Of a DNA stretch of 22,042 nucleotides, positions 14,515 to 20,891 are shown piece by piece (within the stretch, counting starts at the first letter, position 1; each line of letters starts with the position of its first letter). The stretch spans positions 1 through 22,042 of the forward strand of contig CAYVIZ010000018.1 of the NCBI GenBank assembly GCA_964451715.1. Direction: 5' to 3'. Origin of the DNA: Tiamatella sp964451715 (GTDB taxonomy: Archaea > Thermoproteota > Thermoprotei_A > Sulfolobales > Acidilobaceae). Under the pieces are notes generated by a model. The model was not told where the DNA came from. It was given only the letters and a program-made list of their open reading frames with translations, and did no database searches. Position numbers and translations under genes: made by a program.

Positions 14515-17334
14515 TTGGCTAGAAGGAAAACGAAGACAATGCCATTAACCTTCTTCATGAACCAGGAGACCTCTAAGGAGGCAGAGGAGGGGAAGCCGTT
14601 TAAACCCTTGAGTGGAGGGGATGAGCGTGAAACCCGGGAAGATGTGGGGCACACCTCTATTAAACGCGAGGGTTTGCCCCTTATCATGGAGGAGGTAAAG
14701 ACCGCTAGGGAAACACGTGCCGCCCTGGAACAGGATAGCGTGGAGAATACTATAGAAGCCCCCCTCCGTTCGTTATCGTTGAGTGAACCCTCAACCCGTG
14801 TAGTAGAAACCCTTGTTGAACCCCGCTTCGAGTCAGAGGCCGAGGGATACGTTCTAGAGGTTTACTATGACGGGGATCACGGTAAAGCCGTTGTAGCCGT
14901 TTATGACCCCCGTCAATCAGCTATAGTTTACTGGATCGACCAGACGGGTCATAGGCCGTACTTCTATGTTAACGTTCCCCGCGAAGAAGTGCTAAGGAGG
15001 ACTCAGGCTTCGAGATCGACGCGGCCCGATAGATCCGGCTGGAGAATAGAGAGGATAGAGTATGAGGTTAAGTATGACCTGCTCATGGATGGAAAGGTCA
15101 GGATGACCAAGGTAATAGTATCCAAGCCCACCGACGTCCCACAGTTGCGCGTCCTCTTCGACGAGCACTGGGAGTCCGACATACCTTATCATCACAACTA
15201 TGTATATGATAAGAACATTATACCTGGCATGCCTTACCGTTTCAAGTCCAACGGTATCAACAAGATAGAACCCCTCGAGGAGCTCTGGCGTACATCACCC
15301 GAGTTCCGCAGCTCTGTGGACAGGGTTTTCTCGGGGGAGGACGAGGAGACTAGGAGTAAGGCGGTTGAGTGGATACCCATATTCGAGGCCCCCCCACCCC
15401 AGCCTAGCATGGCTGCCGTAGATATAGAGGTTCTCAACCCACCTGGCTCATTCCCCAACGTGGAGGAGGCCTCCCACCCCATAGTAAGCATCTCGGTCTC
15501 AGCAAGTGACGGGTTAAAAAGGGTTTACACTCTGTACAGGCCGGGACTCGTATTAGGGGACACGGACCGACTCCCCCAGGGTGTCGAGGTGGAAGTCTAC
15601 GACGATGAGAGAGGTATGCTGAGATCCTTCTTCTCCCTTATAAAGAAGTACCCCGTAGTCCTCACCTTCAACGGCGACAGCTTCGACATGGTATACCTTC
15701 ATAATAGAGCGCTAGTCCTCGGCATACCCCCGGAGGAGATACCTCTAACCTGGAGAGAGGACTATGTCTCCCTGGTGAACGGGGTTCACATAGACCTCTA
15801 TAGGGTATTCGATAACAGGAGCCTCCAAGTGTACGCGTTCGCCGGAGTCTACAGGGAGAAGAACCTAGACGCGATAGCCTCAGCGTTGCTGGGTGCGTCC
15901 AAGATAAGGCTAGACAAGGAGATGATTGATTTAACCTTGTCGGAGCTCGCTTCATACAACTATAGGGACGCCCAGCTCACCCTGGATCTAGCATCGTTTA
16001 ACGAGAGGCTTGTATGGAACCTCCTAGTCCTGATCCAGCGTATATCGAAGCTGGGCATAGAAGACGTATCCCGTAGCCAGGTGTCGAGCTGGATAAAGAG
16101 CCTCTTCTACTGGGAGCACAGGAGGCATGGCTATCTTATACCGAGAAAAGAGGACTTGAGGAAGACCGGGTTAGAAGCTAGGAGCAGGGCTATAATAAAA
16201 GACAAGAAATACCAAGGCGCTATAGTCCTAGATCCCCCCCAGGGCGTGTTCTTCAATGTGGTGGTCTTGGATTTCGCTAGCCTGTACCCCAGCATAATAA
16301 AGAACTGGAACCTGAGCTATGAAACCATAAATAGAAGCAACTGTAGGAACACTAGGACAGTTCCCTTCGTAGGCTATACGGTATGCTTCGACAAGCCTGG
16401 ACTCACGAGCCAGATAGTAGGACTCCTCAGGGACTTCCGTGTAAGGATATACAAGAGGAAGGCGAAGGATAAGAGCCTCCCCGAGGTTGAGAGGAGATGG
16501 TATAACGTAGTCCAGGCCGCTATGAAGGTATACATAAACGCCAGCTACGGAGTGTTCGGGGCTGAGACATTCAAGTTGTACAGCCTCCCAGTGGCGGAGA
16601 GCGTTACCGCGATAGGTAGAAGTGTCATACTGGATACTAAGGAGAAAGCCGAAGACCTCAACCTCTACATACTATACGGTGACACTGATAGCTTATTCAT
16701 TTGGAGTCCCCCCAAGGAGAAGCTCGAGGAGTTGCAGAGGTATGTATGGGAGGAGCATGGCTTGGAGCTGGAGGTCGACAAGAAGTACAAACTGATCCTC
16801 TTCTCCGGCTTGAAGAAGAACTATCTAGGCGTATACGAGGACGGGTCTAGCGACATAAAAGGAATGGTGGGTAAGAAGAGTAATACACCGGAGTTCCTGA
16901 AGGATGAGTTCAAGAGAATCGTGGGAATAATATCGGAGATGAATAACCCGGAGGACGTTGAGAAGGTTACCGCGCGTATAAAAGAGGAGATAGAGGAGAT
17001 GCAGACGAAGCTCAGGAACCTAGAGTATACCCTAGACGAGCTTGCTTTCAAGGTTATGCTCCAGAAAGGACTCCACGAGTATAGGAAGACCACACCCCAG
17101 CACGTCAAGGCGGCCAAGCTTCTGTTACAGTATGGGGTTAATGTTGAGAAGGGGGATGTCATAATGATGGTCAAAACAAGGGATAGGAGGCTGGGGGTGA
17201 AGCCCGTCCAACTGGCTCATTTGACAGAGATAGACCAGGCCAAATACATGGATTACGTTAAGACTACATTCGAGCAGATACTCCAGAGCCTGGGCCTCGC
17301 ATGGCAGGACGTTTCCAGGTACAGGCTTATCTGA
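14515..17334 (+). CDS. Family B DNA polymerase PolB1 (Dpo1)
   Basis: Replicative B-family polymerase of the crenarchaeal PolB1 type. The 3'-5' exonuclease is intact: Exo I DIE at 303-305, Exo II FNGDSFD (N386, D391), Exo III YNYRD (Y481, D485). The polymerase motifs are intact: A at 586 (DFASLYPSII), B MKVYINASYGVFG, C YGDTDS at 721-726, and KKNYLGV. The palm-thumb region follows Sulfolobus Dpo1 closely. The first ~105 residues are a charged, probably disordered extension. It has a short hydrophobic motif MPLTFFM that recalls QLTLF at the Sulfolobus N-terminus. The chain ends right after FEQILQSLGLAWQDVSRYRLI and lacks the Sulfolobus-type tail. There is no intein. TTG 14515 is the most likely start; ATG 14539 is possible. 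Confidence 0.96.
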   Translation: MARRKTKTMPLTFFMNQETSKEAEEGKPFKPLSGGDERETREDVGHTSIKREGLPLIMEEVKTARETRAALEQDSVENTIEAPLRSLSLSEPSTRVVETLVEPRFESEAEGYVLEVYYDGDHGKAVVAVYDPRQSAIVYWIDQTGHRPYFYVNVPREEVLRRTQASRSTRPDRSGWRIERIEYEVKYDLLMDGKVRMTKVIVSKPTDVPQLRVLFDEHWESDIPYHHNYVYDKNIIPGMPYRFKSNGINKIEPLEELWRTSPEFRSSVDRVFSGEDEETRSKAVEWIPIFEAPPPQPSMAAVDIEVLNPPGSFPNVEEASHPIVSISVSASDGLKRVYTLYRPGLVLGDTDRLPQGVEVEVYDDERGMLRSFFSLIKKYPVVLTFNGDSFDMVYLHNRALVLGIPPEEIPLTWREDYVSLVNGVHIDLYRVFDNRSLQVYAFAGVYREKNLDAIASALLGASKIRLDKEMIDLTLSELASYNYRDAQLTLDLASFNERLVWNLLVLIQRISKLGIEDVSRSQVSSWIKSLFYWEHRRHGYLIPRKEDLRKTGLEARSRAIIKDKKYQGAIVLDPPQGVFFNVVVLDFASLYPSIIKNWNLSYETINRSNCRNTRTVPFVGYTVCFDKPGLTSQIVGLLRDFRVRIYKRKAKDKSLPEVERRWYNVVQAAMKVYINASYGVFGAETFKLYSLPVAESVTAIGRSVILDTKEKAEDLNLYILYGDTDSLFIWSPPKEKLEELQRYVWEEHGLELEVDKKYKLILFSGLKKNYLGVYEDGSSDIKGMVGKKSNTPEFLKDEFKRIVGIISEMNNPEDVEKVTARIKEEIEEMQTKLRNLEYTLDELAFKVMLQKGLHEYRKTTPQHVKAAKLLLQYGVNVEKGDVIMMVKTRDRRLGVKPVQLAHLTEIDQAKYMDYVKTTFEQILQSLGLAWQDVSRYRLI

Positions 17335-17389
17335 TAACAGTTAAACTTAAATTTTAACCTGATGGGATAAAGGTGGGCCGGGATGCCAG

Positions 17390-18358
17390 GTGGGGACCAG
17401 GAGGCTTATATACCTAAACCAGAACGAGTCACCCATACCCCCTCCACCACATGTAATCGAAGCCGCCAAGGCTTCACTAGAGAAAATCAATAGATACCCT
17501 GACCCCCGGCTTAAAGAGCACGTAACAGAGCTAGCCTCGGAATACATAGGTGTAGACCCTGAACACGTTGTCCTCATACCAGGCGCGGACACCATAGTTG
17601 ACATGACGTCCCGCGCGCTTAAAACAAGGGAGTACATAATACCGGAGCCATCCTTCTACGATATAATCCTAGGCTCCTTCGAGTGGAACGATGTGAGGAC
17701 TATTAGGTATCCCCTAGATGAAATACTAGGCAAACTAGAGAACAAAGGCTCGACTGGATGGAGTTCATGCGGCCTAATAGACAATCCCAACAACCCACTC
17801 GGCATACTGGTTTTCACCGGGAAGCCGCCAACAGGCATACCCCTCATAGTAGATGAAGCCTACTACGAGTACAGCGGCCAGACCCTCGCCCCCCATGTTC
17901 GAGAGGAGGAGAACATTGCAGTTATCAGAACATTCAGTAAGGCCTTCAGCCTCGCAGGGCTCAGAATAGCGGCAGCCGTTTTTCCCTCAGAGGAGGCATC
18001 TAGGCTGAGGAGGGACCCCCTAATATATAGGTTGACAACTCCGAGCCTTGAAGCACTTAAAGCAGCTCTAGAGGACCCAGCATATGTAAAGGAGAATGTA
18101 CGCGTTGTGGAGAGGGAGAAAAAACGCGTCGCTCAGCGGCTGAGAGAGCTGGGATTCAAAGTATACCCTAGCTACACTAACTTCCTCTCAGTAGAAACGG
18201 GTATAAATAATATAACAAGGATTCTGGCCTCGAGGGGTGTTATAGTTAAGAGCCTAGAAAAATGGATAAAACCGGGTATGATAAGGGTTACCATAGGCTT
18301 ACCCTCCGAGAACGATTTCCTCCTGAGTGTTATGGAAGAAATAATATCCTCGGACTAG
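17390..18358 (+). CDS. HisC-like class I/II aminotransferase
   Basis: PLP-dependent aminotransferase most like histidinol-phosphate aminotransferase. The lead LNQNESPIPPPPHVIEAA and NRYPDP match the HisC N-terminus. DNPNNPLG has the cofactor Asn, DEAYYEY the Asp and Tyr, and RTFSKAFSLAGLRIA the PLP lysine and phosphate-binding Arg. At 322 residues it is about 30-40 shorter than usual HisC; the region between GADTIVD and DNPNNP looks tight. No other his gene is near, so CobD-like threonine-phosphate decarboxylase or another amino acid role remains possible. GTG 17390 is the start; the TTAAATTTTAA element at 17348-17358 predicts a transcript start a few nt upstream. Confidence 0.85.
   Translation: MGTRRLIYLNQNESPIPPPPHVIEAAKASLEKINRYPDPRLKEHVTELASEYIGVDPEHVVLIPGADTIVDMTSRALKTREYIIPEPSFYDIILGSFEWNDVRTIRYPLDEILGKLENKGSTGWSSCGLIDNPNNPLGILVFTGKPPTGIPLIVDEAYYEYSGQTLAPHVREEENIAVIRTFSKAFSLAGLRIAAAVFPSEEASRLRRDPLIYRLTTPSLEALKAALEDPAYVKENVRVVEREKKRVAQRLRELGFKVYPSYTNFLSVETGINNITRILASRGVIVKSLEKWIKPGMIRVTIGLPSENDFLLSVMEEIISSD
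18339..18350 (+). promoter_or_regulatory. Candidate promoter for the C/D box sRNA
   Basis: AAATAATATCCT lies inside the last codons of the aminotransferase gene. Its centre is about 26 bp before 18371, which matches the predicted 5' end of the C/D RNA at 18373. Confidence 0.45.
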
Positions 18359-18372
18359 GAATCGGTAAACAA

Positions 18373-18434
18373 GGTGAATGATGACCGACTTCGGCCTGAC
18401 TCAAGGCATGGAGAGCCGTGTGAGGCCTGACACC
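18373..18434 (+). ncRNA. C/D box sRNA (2'-O-methylation guide)
   Basis: A full archaeal C/D layout in about 62 nt. Terminal GGTG (18373-18376) pairs with CACC (18431-18434). The C box ATGATGA is at 18378-18384, an 11-nt guide at 18385-18395, D' box CTGA at 18396-18399, an 8-nt spacer, a degenerate C' box ATGGAGA at 18408-18414, a 12-nt guide at 18415-18426 and D box CTGA at 18427-18430. The spacing is what L7Ae, Nop5 and fibrillarin require. By the N+5 rule the targets would read GCCGAAGUCGG (methyl on the fifth base, A) and GCCUCACACGGC (fifth base, C). I did not identify the target RNAs. It lies 15 bp after the aminotransferase stop. Confidence 0.8.
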
Positions 18435-18534
18435 GGCTACGGGCTTAATAAGCCATCACCCCAACCTTCTCCCACAGGCCTCCCATGGAGAATTACGGAA
18501 CAAGAGGATCTAATGCCTGTATGGAAAACGAGAA
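18435..18534. other. Non-coding spacer between C/D sRNA and tRNA-Leu
   Basis: About 100 bp without a gene. A small hairpin GGCTT-AAT-AAGCC (18442-18454) is followed by a pyrimidine tract CCTTCTCCC near 18465-18473, which might end transcription of the sRNA or the aminotransferase gene. Nothing else is recognised. Confidence 0.35.
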
Positions 18535-18622
18535 TGGTGCGGGGGGTGGGCTTCGAACCCACGCAGGCCTACGCCACCAGGTCCTGAGCCTGGCCCCTTT
18601 GACCTGGCTCGGGCACCCCCGC
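18535..18622 (-). tRNA. tRNA-Leu (anticodon CAG)
   Basis: Minus strand, 5' end at 18622. Acceptor GCGGGGG pairs with CCCCCGC, anticodon arm CCAGG-CTCAGGA-CCTGG, a long class II variable arm, T arm GTGGG-TTCGAAG-CCCAC, A73 and an encoded CCA at 18535-18537. The anticodon CAG (plus 18584-18586) reads CUG leucine codons. There is no intron. It lies 7 bp downstream of tRNA-Ser on the same strand and is probably cut from a common transcript. Confidence 0.95.
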
Positions 18623-18629
18623 ATCCCAA

Positions 18630-18749
18630 TGGCGCCGGGGGCGGGATTTGAACCCGCGCGCCCCTCGTCGGGGCAGTGGGTCTCTCCGCTTGGAGGGTTT
18701 AGCCGGAAGCCCTCGAGCCCACCGCCTTGGGCCGCTCGGCCACCCCGGC
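18630..18749 (-). tRNA. tRNA-Ser (anticodon CGA) with a 30-nt intron
   Basis: Minus strand, 5' end at 18749. Acceptor GCCGGGG pairs with CCCCGGC, anticodon stem GTGGG pairs with CCCAC, the variable arm is long (CCCC-GACGA-GGGG), the T arm is GCGGG-TTCAAAT-CCCGC, then G73 and an encoded CCA at 18630-18632. The anticodon CGA (plus 18713-18715) reads UCG serine codons. The anticodon-stem strands are separated by an insertion placed after position 37, which leaves the loop CTCGAGA once removed. Confidence 0.93.
18682..18711 (-). other. Archaeal tRNA intron in tRNA-Ser(CGA)
   Basis: A 30-nt insertion at the canonical 37/38 position. It needs the splicing endonuclease (not in this window) and RtcB ligase (at 20888-22042) for removal. 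The exact boundaries are inferred from the anticodon stem pairing. Confidence 0.8.
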
Positions 18750-18768
18750 ATCCAATTCGTTTGTCCGT

Positions 18769-18780
18769 GTGTTTTTATTG
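18769..18780 (-). promoter_or_regulatory. TATA element of the tRNA-Ser/tRNA-Leu unit
   Basis: GTGTTTTTATTG on the plus strand is an A-rich TATA element on the minus strand, about 28 bp upstream of the tRNA-Ser 5' end. The 11-mer GTGTTTTTATT is shared with the tRNA-Leu(TAA) promoter at 87-100. Confidence 0.55.
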
Positions 18781-18804
18781 ATTATCCAGACGGTTTTAAG
18801 CATT

Positions 18805-19797
18805 CTACCCGTTGGTCCTGGTTTTCTTTGTGAGTACTATTTTATCCCCCTTCTCCACCACCATGCGGGGGCCTGGAGTGTATATTCTCGCCCCGTTCTT
18901 CTTTATAACCGCCAGAATCTTAGTGCCCCGTTCCTCCTCTATCTCTGACACCTCCTTATCCTCTTCCATCTCCTCCTCTGCGAGGTCGAGCTCTCCCTCA
19001 ATGCTGGCCAGCTCGCTTATAACGTCCGGTACATCGGGCTCGAAGACGCTTGAGGCTAGGAGCCTCCCTATTATACTTTTAGGAATAGCCTTTGCCAGCC
19101 CTAGATCCCTCAGCATTTCAGCTGTTTTACTCGACTCTGTATGGGCGGTTATTCTAGCATTTCTATTGAGCTTCCTGACCAGTAGTGCGGTATGTATCGT
19201 CTTGCTGTCGTCGTCCAGACATAATATAACGTGCTCTGCCCGTTTAACGCCTGCCTTCTCAAGGGACTCCTCGCTTATATCACCAACCATAAAGTCTACC
19301 TCAGGAGGGATCTTCGGCTGCTCCACGGTGAGCCAGCCTATACTCTCTTCCAGATTATTCTTAAGGAGCTCATCTATTGCATGCTTGCATATCTCGGATG
19401 AACCTATTACCAGTATCTGCTTCTTCCCCAGCCTAGCCAATCCGAGCAGCCTCCTCATGGTGAGGTTTAGAAAAGTGTCGGCTAAAAGAGATATTGCGAG
19501 AGTATACACAGCTATGCCGAAAACCGATGTGAGGCCTGCAACGAGCCTTCCCGGGCCCGTGCTGGGGGTTATATCTCCATATCCTACAGTGGCCATAGTT
19601 ATTAGAGCCCAGTATAAAGTATCGCCGACCGTGAGTTCTCCCCCGCCTTTAACGGTCTCCGTGTAATAGAATAGTATCGCCGACGTGATCCATAAAACTA
19701 TCCACAATGCTATAGTGAAAAGAAGCCTGCTTCTCTCATCTACTGCCAGGCTTCTCCTCATCCTCCTTATCGTCCTATAGATAATTGATACGACCAT
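18805..19797 (-). CDS. MthK-like potassium channel with RCK domain
   Basis: A two-helix potassium channel subunit fused to a cytoplasmic RCK/TrkA domain. The basic N-terminus is followed by TM1 (about 26-46), the pore helix and filter TVGYGD at 70-75, and TM2 (about 86-112). The RCK part follows MthK: ILVIGSSEICKHAIDEL, FMVGDISEESLEKAGVKRAEHVI and DDSKTIHTALLVRKLN. The residues that line up with the MthK calcium ligands Asp184 and Glu210 are Cys193 and His219; Glu212 is kept as Glu221. Residues 263-290 form a very acidic linker before the C-terminal RCK half. ATG 19797 is the start. It diverges from archaemetzincin. Confidence 0.92.
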   Translation of the reverse strand: MVVSIIYRTIRRMRRSLAVDERSRLLFTIALWIVLWITSAILFYYTETVKGGGELTVGDTLYWALITMATVGYGDITPSTGPGRLVAGLTSVFGIAVYTLAISLLADTFLNLTMRRLLGLARLGKKQILVIGSSEICKHAIDELLKNNLEESIGWLTVEQPKIPPEVDFMVGDISEESLEKAGVKRAEHVILCLDDDSKTIHTALLVRKLNRNARITAHTESSKTAEMLRDLGLAKAIPKSIIGRLLASSVFEPDVPDVISELASIEGELDLAEEEMEEDKEVSEIEEERGTKILAVIKKNGARIYTPGPRMVVEKGDKIVLTKKTRTNG

Positions 19798-19894
19798 TAC
19801 ACTTCTACACCAGATTTATTACCGTATACAAGCCTAGAATTTATCCCTAAAACACCTATGATGACAACGATAAGAGGGGAGAGGTAAACTAGGC

Positions 19895-20437
19895 TTGCCG
19901 TCGTGGAGAGGATTATTACTATACCCGATAGGCTCCATATCACTTGGCGTCATACAGGATTCAGTGGATTTTATAAGAGACTCATTCAACGGACTGCTGG
20001 ACGTATACGTTGTTACCCAGAAGACCAATCCCCCTCTCCACCACATGGACTGGGACAGGCTACAATATAAAGCCTACGAGCTCACGGTATGGCTCCACGA
20101 TAGGAGTAGAAGCATGGTCCGCTCCGGCTATATGGTTGTGGGCGTCTGTGACTGCGACGCTTATGTAGAGGGTTTGAACTTCGTCTTCGGGCTTGCACTA
20201 CCCGAACTAGGCGTCGCCACAGTATATACTAGGAGGCTGCGTTCCCGCGATCATGGATTGTATTCTTACAGGTTAGCCAAGGAAGTAGTTCATGAGGCAG
20301 GCCACATATTAGGGCTAGGCCATTGCCCTGAGAAGGGGTGTGTGATGAGCTTCAGCAATACGCTGGACGACGTGGATAGGAAGAGCCATCGTTTCTGCGA
20401 TAAGTGTCTAAGTAGAATAAGAAAAAACATAAGCTGA
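19895..20437 (+). CDS. amzA: Archaemetzincin
   Basis: Zinc metallopeptidase of the archaemetzincin family. The metzincin signature HEAGHILGLGH supplies His133, Glu134, His137 and His143. The following cysteines CPEKGC, and FCDKC near the end (Cys144, 149, 168, 171), form the family's second, structural zinc site. The Met-turn CVMSFSN follows. The 180 residues match the family and there is no signal peptide, so it acts in the cytoplasm. TTG 19895 is chosen because GAGGT lies about 10 nt upstream and the family begins here. A TATA-like GAATTTATCC at 19838-19847 would start the transcript near 19870. Confidence 0.95.
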   Translation: MPSWRGLLLYPIGSISLGVIQDSVDFIRDSFNGLLDVYVVTQKTNPPLHHMDWDRLQYKAYELTVWLHDRSRSMVRSGYMVVGVCDCDAYVEGLNFVFGLALPELGVATVYTRRLRSRDHGLYSYRLAKEVVHEAGHILGLGHCPEKGCVMSFSNTLDDVDRKSHRFCDKCLSRIRKNIS

Positions 20438-20447
20438 CCTCACAGCA

Positions 20448-20891
20448 CTATATGTCTACAACGAAGCTCAGCTTCCAGCATCCATCCTCTTCCCTGATAT
20501 TCATCTGGGCATAAGTCATGGCCTTCACTATGGTTCCATGAGCGTGTTTCGCGGGGTCAAACTTTTCCCCGCACGCCTCGGCTATTATGCGGTACCCCTC
20601 TCCCGTCCTCCTTATCTCCTCCACCTTGAACGTTGAGAAGACAAGGCCGTATGCATCAAAGTAATATAGCAGCTCCTCTATCCATCGATAGAGTAGGTTG
20701 TCCAGATCGTACCCCTCTACATTAACCTCTACCCGTTCCCTGCATTCCACGCTGCTTATGTCGGTTATGATGTCGAATACAGCTTTAGCAGCCTGCTCGA
20801 ACGCCTCGGCTAGACTACTGCCTTCCGCCACGACTAGTATATCAGCGGTATGGTCTTCATGTGCGTATGAAGGCCTACAGGAAGCGTTCAT
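20448..20891 (-). CDS. Archease (RtcB activator)
   Basis: A 147-residue archease, the cofactor that speeds RtcB guanylylation and turnover. The HEDHTADI lead with the metal-binding Asp, GSSLAEAFEQAAKAVFDIITD, LLYRWIEELLYYFD and the C-terminal KAMTYAQMNIREEDGCWKLSFVVDI are all typical, including the conserved final Asp. Its ATG overlaps the TGA of rtcB by 4 bp (ATGA, 20888-20891), so the two are one operon with coupled translation. The stop lies 10 bp from the convergent archaemetzincin stop. Confidence 0.95.
   Translation of the reverse strand: MNASCRPSYAHEDHTADILVVAEGSSLAEAFEQAAKAVFDIITDISSVECRERVEVNVEGYDLDNLLYRWIEELLYYFDAYGLVFSTFKVEEIRRTGEGYRIIAEACGEKFDPAKHAHGTIVKAMTYAQMNIREEDGCWKLSFVVDI

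Noticed and set aside
14515..17334. Possible intein in the DNA polymerase
   Set aside because: All exonuclease and polymerase motifs are contiguous and normally spaced, so there is no insertion.
18378..18833. Several plus-strand ORFs and a minus-strand ORF across the sRNA and tRNA-Leu/Ser region
   Set aside because: They overlap the C/D RNA and two complete tRNAs; their peptides are repeats of tRNA sequence in translation.
18812..19666. A 284-codon plus-strand ORF opposite the potassium channel gene
   Set aside because: It is the antisense shadow of a clear channel/RCK gene; the peptide is a serine-rich low-complexity string.
19857..19863. ATGATGA, a perfect C box, upstream of archaemetzincin
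   Set aside because: No CTGA box follows at a usable distance and there is no terminal stem, so it is not a C/D RNA.
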